Of a stretch of DNA of 64,000 nt, positions 35,521 through 43,623 are shown in pieces; the stretch's first letter is position 1, and the number at the start of each line of letters is the position of its first letter. The stretch spans positions 1,240,001 through 1,304,000 of the forward strand of contig NZ_VFNH01000001.1 of NCBI RefSeq assembly GCF_006715485.1, given 5' to 3'. Both the position numbers and the translations under genes were made by a program. This DNA comes from Herbaspirillum sp. SJZ107. Its GTDB lineage: Bacteria; Pseudomonadota; Gammaproteobacteria; Burkholderiales; Burkholderiaceae_D. The notes below the pieces were generated by a model. That model did no database searches. It saw only the letters and a list, made by a program, of their open reading frames with translations, and was not told the origin of the DNA.

Positions 35521-36030
35521 ATGCCTACTGACATGGAAAGAATTGGCTTTGGCGGAGGTTGCCATTGGTGCACGGAGGCCGTGTTCGCTTCCCTGCGTGG
35601 CGTTACCCAGGTCGAGCAGGGGTTCATCCGCGCCGATGCCCCTGACGACGATTTCTCCGAAGCCGTGGTGCTCACGTTTGACCCGGAAAAAATCTCGCTG
35701 GGAGCCCTGATCGAGATCCATTTGCGGACGCATTCAAGCACATCGAACCACGCAATGCGGCAGAAGTATCGCAGCGCAATTTATGTCATGGACGAGGCCC
35801 AGGCCGAGGGTTCACGACGCACCTTTACCGAAGTCGGGACAGGATTCGATGCGCCTCTGGTTACCAGGATCCTGCCCTTTCGAGCGTTCAAGGCGTCGGA
35901 GGAGCGCTTTCAACGCTACGGTGAAAAGAATGCCGGTGGTCCGTTCTGTACCGCCTATATCGATCCGAAACTGGCCTTGCTCAGAAAAGAATTCGGCCGT
36001 TTCCTGAGACCGGTATCCGAGTTGCCGTGA
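35521..36030 (+). CDS. msrA: Peptide-methionine (S)-S-oxide reductase MsrA
   Basis: 169 residues. The catalytic motif reads GFGGGCHWCTEAVF, with His where most MsrA have Phe (GCFWC); the nucleophilic cysteine is kept. Further family features: VTQVEQGFI, EAVVLTFDPEKISLGALIEIHLRTH, QKYRSAIYVMD and FQRYGEKNAGGPFC. It reduces the S-epimer of methionine sulfoxide using thioredoxin. No Shine-Dalgarno precedes either ATG (35521 or 35533), and an AT-rich TAAAAT sits at 35510, so a leaderless or near-leaderless message is possible. No msrB nearby. Confidence 0.88.
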   Translation: MPTDMERIGFGGGCHWCTEAVFASLRGVTQVEQGFIRADAPDDDFSEAVVLTFDPEKISLGALIEIHLRTHSSTSNHAMRQKYRSAIYVMDEAQAEGSRRTFTEVGTGFDAPLVTRILPFRAFKASEERFQRYGEKNAGGPFCTAYIDPKLALLRKEFGRFLRPVSELP

Positions 36031-36091
36031 TTGTGAGGATCACGGCTCTCGCTGCCATGTGGCCGCCCGCGGTGCACAAAATGACGCTCAT

Positions 36092-37165
36092 TCAGAAACT
36101 GTGACGGACACCCAGGTTGGTCGCCCGGTCGCCTGTACCGGCATCGCTGTTATTGCCAACAGTATAGGCTGCACCATTCCTGTTTTTGATCATGCCGTAG
36201 GATGCGTAGGCGCTGGTGCGCTTGGACAGCGCATACGTATAGCCCACCGCGTACTGCCGTGCGTCCTGGTTCAGTGTCGTCTTGTCGTTCTTGCGAATGT
36301 AGGATGTGATCAACGTGCCAGCGGCCCCGATCGGGATCTGGGCGCCGAGCAGCAGGTCGTCGCCCTTGAGAGTCGGATTGAAGGTGCGCCCGTATGGTCG
36401 GGGCGTAGCGTTGTTCAAGGGTGCACTGTTCATGCCCTTGTCGGCACTGTAGGCGAAGAAAAGTTTCGCCACTTTGAAGCTGTAGTTGGCGACCAGGAGC
36501 GTGTTATGGCCGATGCTGTTGTCGGTGACAGTGGCAGTGTCGTTGTTACGGTTGTTGTAGGCCAGGCGCGCCGTGAGTGGGCCTTTGGCGTAATTGAGGC
36601 CGAGGTTGAACTGGCGGCCTGCCGTACTGTTGCCGGGTACTTCGCCGACCGCATACAGGGCTTCGGCCGTGAAGCCGTTCATGGTCGGGCTCGTATAGAT
36701 GATGGAATTGTTGGCACGGAGGTTGGCACCGGCCACCGGGAACAGGTTCTTGGCGCTGCCGGCGAGGCCGGCCGCGAACGGGTCGCCAACCTGGCCCAGC
36801 GCGTTGTAGGTCAGGGTGTATTGCCGGCCCAGCGTGACGGCCCCCAAGGTGTTGCTCTTGAGCCCGACGAAAGCCTGGCGGTTGAACGCCGCGCCGGCCA
36901 CGTCCGATGCACCGGTATCGATCAGGACGCCGGATTCCAGCACGAACAATGCCGATAATCCGCCACCGAGGTCTTCCGTTCCTCTGAAGCCGAGCCGTGA
37001 CGCGGAGCCGATGCCGCTGCTGAGCTTGACGACATTGCCGGCGGCGCCGCCGCGTTCGACCTCGACGCCGGCGTCAACCAGGCCGTAGATCGTCACGCCT
37101 GATTGTGCGAATGCGGCTTGACTGATGGCGCCCAATAGCGCGGCGGTGATGATCGTCTTTTTCAT
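36092..37165 (-). CDS. Gram-negative porin (betaproteobacterial OmpC/Omp32 type)
   Basis: 357 residues from ATG 37165, which has a strong RBS (GGAGGAGA). Signal peptide MKKTIITAALLGAISQAAFA, then the typical mature start QSGVTIYGLVDAGVEVERGG and the SRLGFRGTEDLGGGLSALFVLE strand pair (cited in part). The C-terminus ends in NLGVRHSF with the terminal Phe required for BAM recognition. A 16-strand trimeric general porin for small solutes. It lies 140 bases downstream of the CitM/AtuA genes in the same direction and may supply their carboxylate substrate across the outer membrane. Confidence 0.95.
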   Translation of the reverse strand: MKKTIITAALLGAISQAAFAQSGVTIYGLVDAGVEVERGGAAGNVVKLSSGIGSASRLGFRGTEDLGGGLSALFVLESGVLIDTGASDVAGAAFNRQAFVGLKSNTLGAVTLGRQYTLTYNALGQVGDPFAAGLAGSAKNLFPVAGANLRANNSIIYTSPTMNGFTAEALYAVGEVPGNSTAGRQFNLGLNYAKGPLTARLAYNNRNNDTATVTDNSIGHNTLLVANYSFKVAKLFFAYSADKGMNSAPLNNATPRPYGRTFNPTLKGDDLLLGAQIPIGAAGTLITSYIRKNDKTTLNQDARQYAVGYTYALSKRTSAYASYGMIKNRNGAAYTVGNNSDAGTGDRATNLGVRHSF

Positions 37166-37305
37166 GAATGTCTCCTCCATGGTCTTGTAAGAAATCTGCA
37201 GACCGTACATGCCCCTGTTGGATACCCGGAGCTTCTCGCAAGGCCGTGCAGCAGCGTGACGCCCGGTTGATCGGGCGCCGATGTGCTGGTAAATGGTTGG
37301 ATTGC

Positions 37306-37608
37306 CTACTCGAGGACGAGGTCGAGGAGCGCGGAACTCAGCGATTTGCCGTGGGCGTCCAGGGCCAGCGAGCGTGTCACGCCGCCGGCTAGCGCGCCGT
37401 GCATGACAAAATTCATCGCCCCGAGGCCGGGTAAGAGGAAGCGCTCGACAGGGCCATGCACGATCCCGGAAAAGTGGGCCTGTACACGCTCGGCAGTTAC
37501 CAGCCGTTGGAGCAGTGCGTAGTCGTCGATCCGGTAGGCAATGACTGACAAGTTGGAGATATCGCCTTTGTCGCCGGCGCGCGTATGTGCAATGTCACGC
37601 AGCTTCAT
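37306..37608 (-). CDS. AtuA-like ferredoxin-fold domain protein (small subunit)
   Basis: 100 residues from ATG 37608, one base after the stop of the large AtuA-family gene. MKLRDIAHTRAGDKGDISNLSV is the signature of the small domain that accompanies AtuA-family proteins, and NFVMHGALAGGVTRSLALDAHGKS completes it. In many genomes the two parts are fused; here they are separate, tightly coupled genes. Presumed to form a complex with the large protein. Biochemical function is unknown. Confidence 0.85.
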   Translation of the reverse strand: MKLRDIAHTRAGDKGDISNLSVIAYRIDDYALLQRLVTAERVQAHFSGIVHGPVERFLLPGLGAMNFVMHGALAGGVTRSLALDAHGKSLSSALLDLVLE

Positions 37609-37609
37609 C

Positions 37610-38947
37610 TCAGATCTCCTCGAAGTGAATGTCGACGCGCACATTTGCCGCCGGCATCAAGGTGGAACGCACCGCCACCACCTGGCGCGCTGACTTCGTG
37701 GCGCCACCGCCACCCGAGGGCCCGCACGTATACAGGGTCTCGACCTCGTTCCCGATACGCAGGGCCTGTTGCATGGTGGCAGTGCGTCCCGCCACGCGCA
37801 GCCGCACCTCGTAGGGTTCAGGATGTGCCGCTGCCAGCAGATCACCGTGGATGGCGTTCAAGCCGATGAGGTCGAAACGCACTTCCTCCAGCGGCAAGCC
37901 GGTGATCCTGAACCGTTCGGCGACGATATCCTGGGCAAGCCGCGCGCGCGCGACTGCGCCCGGTCCGGCGTAGGAAATCTGTCCTTCGCCAACGTAGCTG
38001 TCAACGTAGCCGATCGATACTTTCAACAGGCCGCTGTTCGGATGCCCTGTGGCGCCCTGAACCGAGACACGGTCCGCTCCGACCTGGATCATCGAGACGC
38101 CGGAGAAGTCCGCGACCACGTCCGGCGTGAGGTAGGCCGCCGGGTCGTGTATTTCGTACAGCAGCTGTTCGGTGCAGGTCGCCGTCGTGACGGCGCCGCC
38201 CGAGCCCTCCACCTTGGTGATCTCGAGCGAACCGTCCTCGGACACGACGCCGATGGGAAAACCCAGGCGCGCCAGGTTGTGCACGTCCTTGTAGCCGGGG
38301 TCGGCGAAATAGCCACCGCTGACCTGGCCCGCGCATTCGAGCAAATGCCCAGCCAGGGTTCCTTGGCCGAGGCGTTCCCAGTCGTCCGCAGCCCAGCCGA
38401 ATTCGTGGATCAGGGGGGCGAGCACCAGCGCCGGATCGGCGACGCGTCCGGTGACGACCACGTCGGCGCCTTGTGCAAGCGCTTCGACCAGCGGTTGGAC
38501 ACCCAGGTAGGCGTTGGCAGACAGCAGGCGCTCGCTAAGTTCTGCCACGGGCGCGCCGGTGTCGTCCCGGTAGTCGTCACGGCGAAGCTGGTCGAGGACG
38601 TCATCGCCGGTAACCGCAGCGATCTTCAGTTTTGCCAGGCCAAGAGCACGTGCCACCTGCTTGATCTTGGCTGCAGCCGCGAGGGGATTGGCCGCCCCCA
38701 TGTTGGTGACAATCTTGATGCCCTTTTCGCTGCAGGTCCGTAAGACGGCCAGCATGCGCTGCTCCAGCAAGGGATCGTAGCCGAGCGCCGGGTCGTGCAT
38801 CTTGGCTTGCTGGGCCAGCGCGATAGTGCGCTCGGCCAGGCATTCGAAGATCAGATAGTCGATGTTGCCTTTTTCAGCGAGCTCGAGGGCAGGCTCGATA
38901 CGGTCGCCCGAATATCCGGCGCCCGCACCGATGCGGATCTGTTTCAT
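37610..38947 (-). CDS. Acyclic terpene utilisation AtuA family protein (DUF1446)
   Basis: 445 residues. MKQIRIGAGAGYSGDRIEPA at the N-terminus and the later GRVADPALVLAPLIHEFGW, GHLLECAGQVSGGYFADPGYK (part) and GQISYAGPGAVARARLA are typical of AtuA/DUF1446. AtuA is encoded in the citronellol/geraniol pathway of Pseudomonas, but most relatives sit next to carboxylate transporters and their reaction is not known. Here it is cotranscribed with a CitM-type transporter (10-base gap) and the small AtuA-like partner (1-base gap). None of the other atu genes is present, so terpene breakdown is unlikely. Confidence 0.88.
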   Translation of the reverse strand: MKQIRIGAGAGYSGDRIEPALELAEKGNIDYLIFECLAERTIALAQQAKMHDPALGYDPLLEQRMLAVLRTCSEKGIKIVTNMGAANPLAAAAKIKQVARALGLAKLKIAAVTGDDVLDQLRRDDYRDDTGAPVAELSERLLSANAYLGVQPLVEALAQGADVVVTGRVADPALVLAPLIHEFGWAADDWERLGQGTLAGHLLECAGQVSGGYFADPGYKDVHNLARLGFPIGVVSEDGSLEITKVEGSGGAVTTATCTEQLLYEIHDPAAYLTPDVVADFSGVSMIQVGADRVSVQGATGHPNSGLLKVSIGYVDSYVGEGQISYAGPGAVARARLAQDIVAERFRITGLPLEEVRFDLIGLNAIHGDLLAAAHPEPYEVRLRVAGRTATMQQALRIGNEVETLYTCGPSGGGGATKSARQVVAVRSTLMPAANVRVDIHFEEI

Positions 38948-38957
38948 GCGATGCTCC

Positions 38958-40256
38958 TTAAAGCGGGAAGACCCCGATGACGATGCAGGCGATCGTCATC
39001 AGGATCGACGCCGAAAACAAGAATTTGAAGGTGTATTTCTGGTGGTCGGCCAAGTCGATGCCGGCAAGACCCGCCACGAGGAAGGTCGCCGGGGTCAGCG
39101 GGCTCACTGGAAACCCGGTCGTCATCTGGCCAAGCAACGCAGCCTGCGCCACCTGTACTGGCGCCACGCCCAGCATATGGCTCACTTCGGCCACGACCGG
39201 CAGCACACCAAAATAGAACGAATCCGGGTCGAAAAGCATGGACAGGGGCATGGACAGCACGCCCAGCACGGCGGGAATGTGCGATGCCAGTTCTGCGGGC
39301 ACGAAGCCGACCGCCGTCGCGGCCATCGCCTTCAACATGCCGGATTGGGTCATGATGCCCGTGAAGACGCCCGCCGCAAACAGGATGCTGGCCATCAGGA
39401 GTGCGGCCTTGGCGTGCGCATCGATACGGGCACGCTGCTGATCGACGTTGGGATAGTTGATCATCAGGGCCAGCACCACGCCGACCATGAACATGACCAC
39501 CGGATCGATCTTCCCGCTGATCATCACGCCCAACACGACCGTCGTCAGCACGATATTGATCCAGAAGTTTTGGGGACGCCGGATCAGCTTTTCCGCATCG
39601 GTCAGTACGTGCGTATGGGTGAAGCCGGCAGGCGCGCCGTGCTGCAGGCCCAAACGGATTTCTTCCTTGCGGCCCAGCCACCACGCGGTGCCGAAGACAA
39701 AAACCAGGCCGACCAACTGCACCGGGATAAGTGGCATGAAAATATTGCTGACAGGGATGTGAAGCGCTGCGGAGGCACGGATCATCGGTCCGGTCCAGGG
39801 AAGGAAGTTGACGCCCGCCGCCAACGAGGCAACGCAAGCGAGAATGCGCTTGTCGATGCCAAGCCGCGTGTATAGCGGTAGCATCGCCGGTATGGTCACC
39901 AGGAACGTGACCGCACCGGAACCGTCGAGGTGGATCAGGAGCGCCAGCAGCGCAGTACCCGGCACGATGCGCGACGGACGGCTGCCGACCACGCGCAGAA
40001 TGCCGGTGATGACCGGGTCGAGCATGCCGGCATCAGTAACGATACCGAAAAACAGGATCGCAAAGACAAACATACCGGCGACCGGTGCGATTTTCGTGAT
40101 GCCGCCGACGATGAACTTCGAGGTTTCCATTCCGAAGCCACCGATCAGTGCGGCGGCAATGGGAATGGCGATGAGCGCCACCAACGGCGACATCTTTTTA
40201 GTAAGGATCGACGCCAATAAAAGGGCGATCGTGGCCAAGCCGAGCAGTGCCAGCAT
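38958..40256 (-). CDS. CitMHS family citrate/H+ (divalent metal-citrate) symporter
   Basis: 432 residues. The ATG at 40256 is preferred because GGAG lies 6 bases upstream; an ATG at 40280 in the same frame lacks an RBS. About 11-12 membrane helices; family stretches include LLALLIHLDGSGAVTFLVTIPAMLPLY, cited as LIHLDGSGAVTFLVT, and NFLPWTGPMIRASAAL, MLFDPDSFYFGVLPVV and QMTTGFPVSPLTPATFLVAG. CitM proteins import citrate complexed with Mg2+ or Ca2+; other tri- and dicarboxylates are possible. First gene of a likely operon with the two AtuA-type genes and perhaps the porin; divergent from a LysR regulator. Confidence 0.93.
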   Translation of the reverse strand: MLALLGLATIALLLASILTKKMSPLVALIAIPIAAALIGGFGMETSKFIVGGITKIAPVAGMFVFAILFFGIVTDAGMLDPVITGILRVVGSRPSRIVPGTALLALLIHLDGSGAVTFLVTIPAMLPLYTRLGIDKRILACVASLAAGVNFLPWTGPMIRASAALHIPVSNIFMPLIPVQLVGLVFVFGTAWWLGRKEEIRLGLQHGAPAGFTHTHVLTDAEKLIRRPQNFWINIVLTTVVLGVMISGKIDPVVMFMVGVVLALMINYPNVDQQRARIDAHAKAALLMASILFAAGVFTGIMTQSGMLKAMAATAVGFVPAELASHIPAVLGVLSMPLSMLFDPDSFYFGVLPVVAEVSHMLGVAPVQVAQAALLGQMTTGFPVSPLTPATFLVAGLAGIDLADHQKYTFKFLFSASILMTIACIVIGVFPL

Positions 40257-40297
40257 GTTGTCTCCAGTTTGTATATGCATGTGCCGATCGTTGCAGC

Positions 40298-40310
40298 ACT
40301 ATCGATAAGT
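40298..40310. promoter_or_regulatory. Candidate LysR-type operator between the LysR gene and CitM gene
   Basis: ACTATCGATAAGT is a near-palindrome centred on ATCGAT with one extra base, located 41 bases from the CitM start and 71 from the LysR start. LysR sites are loosely T-N11-A palindromes in such divergent gaps, so the position is suggestive; the sequence alone is not proof. Confidence 0.35.
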
Positions 40311-40381
40311 CTGGAGTACAGGTTTTATCTTGTAAAATGAAATCTTTCGATTGATTATCCTGCTTTTCAACTTAATCGGCC

Positions 40382-41311
40382 GTGGCTGTGTTACCGAATA
40401 TCTCCACCAAGCAGTTACAAGCTTTCCTCGCATTGGACGAGTGCCGGCATTTCACGCGTGCCGCAGAGCGTTGCCACCTGTCGCAATCGGCTTTCAGCGT
40501 GGTGATTCGAAAGCTGGAGGAAGCGGTCGGCGCAAGACTGGTCGAGCGCGATACGCGCAATGTCACCCTGACATCGGAGGGAGCATTGTTTGTCGATGTT
40601 GCGCGTGCATTGGTAGCGGATCTGGACGCAGCCTTTACCGACATGGGCGACTTCATCGCACGCCGAAAAGGCAGGGTGGCACTGGCGGCACTGCCATCGC
40701 TGGCCGCCAATGCACTGCCCGGCGTCATTGCCGAATACAAGCGTGTCTATCCTGGCATTACGGTTCAGTTGTTCGATTCGCTATCGGACCAGTGTCTGCA
40801 TATGCTACGGCAGGGGAAAGTCGACCTGGCCCTGACTGCGCCGGGCGCCAATCTGGCGGAATTCTCCACGCGGACGCTCTGCAGCGATCCGTTTTATCTG
40901 GTATGCCGATTCGACCATGCGCTGGCCCATCAACAAAAGATCAGGCTGGAAGACCTTGCCGGTTGCCAGCTGATTCATTTGGCGCAGTCGACCAGCGTGC
41001 GTCAACACGTCGATCAGCTTACGCGCGGCATCGCGGTACATCATTCCGGACTCGAGGTCGAGCATCTGGCGACCGTCGCTGGCCTGATCGGACACGGCCT
41101 GGGTGTAAGCCTTGTACCGGAGCTGACGCTGTTCCAGTTCCGCAGCATGGACCTGGTGGCGATCCCGCTGGACACGGATGTCGTTGCGCGGCCCATCCTG
41201 ATCGTGCAGCACAAGGAACGCCCGTTATCGCATGCCGCACAGGGTATGCTGGAGCTCATCGAAACGCGCCTGCGTTCCACTGGAAAAATCCGTCGCGACC
41301 TGCTCGGATAG
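40382..41311 (+). CDS. LysR-family regulator of the CitM/AtuA cluster
   Basis: 309 residues, GTG start. N-terminal winged helix (LQAFLALDECRHFTRAAERCHLSQSAFSVVIRKLEEAVG, in part LSQSAFSVVIRKLEE), followed by the substrate-binding co-inducer domain (GRVALAALPSLAANALPG, HGLGVSLVPEL). Divergent from the CitM gene across a 125-base gap that contains an ACTATCGATAAGT near-palindrome at 40298-40310 suitable for LysR binding. It probably activates the transporter/AtuA operon in response to its substrate and represses itself. Confidence 0.92.
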   Translation: MAVLPNISTKQLQAFLALDECRHFTRAAERCHLSQSAFSVVIRKLEEAVGARLVERDTRNVTLTSEGALFVDVARALVADLDAAFTDMGDFIARRKGRVALAALPSLAANALPGVIAEYKRVYPGITVQLFDSLSDQCLHMLRQGKVDLALTAPGANLAEFSTRTLCSDPFYLVCRFDHALAHQQKIRLEDLAGCQLIHLAQSTSVRQHVDQLTRGIAVHHSGLEVEHLATVAGLIGHGLGVSLVPELTLFQFRSMDLVAIPLDTDVVARPILIVQHKERPLSHAAQGMLELIETRLRSTGKIRRDLLG

Positions 41312-41397
41312 CGCACTGTGAACGGAGCAGGTCCGGCGACGCTGCCTGTTCGGGCAGCGCGGCAGCGGCAGCAATGCCGCCGCCGCCAGGCACCGCC

Positions 41398-42147
41398 TTA
41401 GCGCGATGGCCCGCCTTGCTGCCCCATCCGCGAGCCGGCCCGGCTCGCCGCATACAGCCCCCCGCCGATCAGCGCAATGCCGAGCACGGTACCCATCGAC
41501 GCCGAGGGCAGCAGGCGCATGGCGGCGGTGGCCCATGGCGCCGGGCGCTCGCGCTGGGGATCCGAGGCGCGGCGCTTCAGGGCGACCTTGCTGGCTGGAC
41601 CGCCGGCGTACAGCTGGATCATTTCGCGCACGAAGGGCACCATGTCTTGCGGACCGCGGCTGGTCAGCCAGTTGCCATCACGCACGACTTCCTGGTCGAG
41701 CCATGTGGCCCCGGCATTGACCATGTCGTCGCGCACGCCGGGCCACGAGGTCAGTGCGCGCCCATCCGCCAGCCCGGTCGAGGCAAGCAGCCATGGACCG
41801 TGGCACAGGGTCGCGATCGGCTTGCCCTGCGCGTCGAATTCGCGCACCAGCTCGCGCGCCGCGGCCGACTGGCGCAGCAGGTCGGGATTGATGAAGCCAC
41901 CCGGAATCAAGAGTCCGTCGTAATCGCTCGCGCTCACCTCGTCGATCGTCCTGTCGACGTCGACGGCCCGCCTGGCCGGCTTGTTCAGGTTGACGCCGCG
42001 GATGGTGCCGCCGTGCAGCGAGACGACCTCGACCAGCGCCCCTGCCGCCTCGAGTGCCGTGACCGGCACGCTGAGTTCGACCTGTTCGAAGCCGTCCGTC
42101 GCCAGCACGGCAATGCGCTGCCCATCCAGTTTCTTACGTCCTATCAT
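41398..42147 (-). CDS. DJ-1/PfpI family protein with C-terminal membrane tail
   Basis: 249 residues from ATG 42147, placed 5 bases after GGAGG; an ATG at 42150 is too close to it. Residues about 8-180 are a type 1 glutamine-amidotransferase-like DJ-1/PfpI domain with the nucleophile elbow ATLCHGPWLL (Cys) and LLIPGGFINPD. Relatives (YhbO, PfpI) are reported as deglycases, chaperones or proteases. An unusual extra 70 residues follow: a basic linker and a predicted membrane helix (MGTVLGIALIGGGLYAASRA). The protein may thus be membrane-anchored. Confidence 0.85.
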   Translation of the reverse strand: MIGRKKLDGQRIAVLATDGFEQVELSVPVTALEAAGALVEVVSLHGGTIRGVNLNKPARRAVDVDRTIDEVSASDYDGLLIPGGFINPDLLRQSAAARELVREFDAQGKPIATLCHGPWLLASTGLADGRALTSWPGVRDDMVNAGATWLDQEVVRDGNWLTSRGPQDMVPFVREMIQLYAGGPASKVALKRRASDPQRERPAPWATAAMRLLPSASMGTVLGIALIGGGLYAASRAGSRMGQQGGPSR

Positions 42148-42227
42148 CATGTCCTCCGTTGTGAGATCGTATGAGGACATACAGTACCGTGAATGCGCAT
42201 GCCCTGACGTTCAATAAACGGCGGGCA

Positions 42228-43409
42228 TCACGCGTGCGGCGCCAGCAGCACCGACACGTACAGCAGCAGGCGGTCTTCGCTGCGCGCCAGCACCAGGCCG
42301 GTCAAGTCTTCGATGCGGCGCAGCCGGTAGTCGAGCGTGTTGCGGTGGATGCCGAGGGCGGCGGCGGTCGCGGCCGCGCTCTCGTTGCAGGCGAACCAGG
42401 TCTGCAGCGTCAGCAGCAGGCCGGCGCCGCTGCGCTCGCGTCCGAGCAGGGCGAGCGGGCGCCGTAGTTCCGCCGCCTGCCAGCCGGCGTCTAGCCCGGA
42501 CAGCAGCACCGGCAGCGCCAGGCCATAGTAACTGTGGCGGCGCGCCTCCGGATCGCGGGAGCGGCCGATGCGCGCGGCCGCCTGCGCGCTCTGGTAGGAC
42601 ACGGCGGCGGCGCCGCTGCCGCTCGAAGCCAGGCCCATGGTGAGGATGGCCGCCGCACCCGCCAGCTCGTCGGCCAGTGCGTCGACCTGGGCCGCCAGCG
42701 TCTCGTGGCGGCGCGCCAGCGCCTTGATGCGGTCGGTCTCGCGCGCGTCGGGCTCGAACACGTCGAGGATGACCAGCTCGTGCGGGCCGGCGGTGGCGCT
42801 GAGCAGGGCCGGACGGCGCGCCAGCAGCGCCAGCTGCAGGCGCTGCAGCCGCGCCAGGGCTTCGTCGTCGGCCAGGTCCGCGCTGGTCCCGGAGGCGGTG
42901 AGCTCCAGCAGAAACACCGCCTGCATGCGCCGCAGGTCCACGCCCAGGCGCCGGCCCCAGGCTTCCAGGTCGGGGCGGCCGCCGGCATCCGGACGGATCA
43001 GGTTCAGCACGAAGGCTTCGCGGTAGCGGCTGTCGCGCTGCAGCTCGCCGGCCAGGCTGGCCTGTTCCAGGATCATCTCGGCGGTCAGGCGCACCAGTTC
43101 GCCGAACTGGCGCACCGCGGCCGGCTCGCCGCTCAGGCCGACCGCGCCGCACAGGCGCCCGCCGACCACCAGCGGCAGGTTGATGCCGGGCTTGGCGCCG
43201 TGCATCAGCCGGCTCGACGCCGCATCGACTTCGACCGTCGCGCGCTTGGCCAGTGCCAGCAGGGCGCCGTCGTGCAGCTCGCCGACGCGGGCGGCATCGC
43301 CGCTGGCCAGGATCACGCCGTGCGCATCCATCACGTTGACGTTGAACGGGATAATGCGCATGGTGCGGGCGACGATGTCCTGCGCCAGATGGGTGCTGAG
43401 TTCGATCAT
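42228..43409 (-). CDS. CdaR-type sugar diacid regulator
   Basis: 393 residues. An N-terminal sugar-diacid recognition domain (LAQDIVARTMRIIPFNVNVMDAHG, part) is followed by a GGDEF-like/linker region and a C-terminal PucR-type HTH (AAATAAALGIHRNTLDYRLRRIEDLTGL, cited as LGIHRNTLDYRLRRIE). CdaR/SdaR activates glucarate, galactarate and glycerate genes in response to glycerate. It is divergent from an MFS transporter plus glycerate kinase, exactly the expected regulon. A 16-bp palindrome lies in the shared gap. Confidence 0.93.
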   Translation of the reverse strand: MIELSTHLAQDIVARTMRIIPFNVNVMDAHGVILASGDAARVGELHDGALLALAKRATVEVDAASSRLMHGAKPGINLPLVVGGRLCGAVGLSGEPAAVRQFGELVRLTAEMILEQASLAGELQRDSRYREAFVLNLIRPDAGGRPDLEAWGRRLGVDLRRMQAVFLLELTASGTSADLADDEALARLQRLQLALLARRPALLSATAGPHELVILDVFEPDARETDRIKALARRHETLAAQVDALADELAGAAAILTMGLASSGSGAAAVSYQSAQAAARIGRSRDPEARRHSYYGLALPVLLSGLDAGWQAAELRRPLALLGRERSGAGLLLTLQTWFACNESAAATAAALGIHRNTLDYRLRRIEDLTGLVLARSEDRLLLYVSVLLAPHA

Positions 43410-43488
43410 GGCGCCAGTCTAGACGGTCACCGCGATTGTGCCAAGCGCCGAAGGGCGGCCGCTCCCGGCGCCGATCCGCCTGTCCCGA

Positions 43489-43504
43489 TTGTGCATGAGC
43501 ACAA
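43489..43504. promoter_or_regulatory. Perfect 16-bp palindrome, candidate CdaR operator
   Basis: TTGTGC-ATGA-GCACAA is a perfect inverted repeat (6-bp arms, 4-base spacer) in the 214-base gap between the CdaR-type gene and the MFS gene. A further half site, ATTGTGCC, occurs at 43435-43442. Position between a divergent regulator and its presumed target supports an operator. Confidence 0.5.
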
Positions 43505-43623
43505 AATCATGGCAGAAAAACATGAGTCGGCTCGTGCCGCGCGCCGACGCGTGCAGGCGCCGCATTGGTCATAATGCAGGTGCCGCCAGTGGTTTTCGGC
43601 GGACACCACGGAGACATATCACC

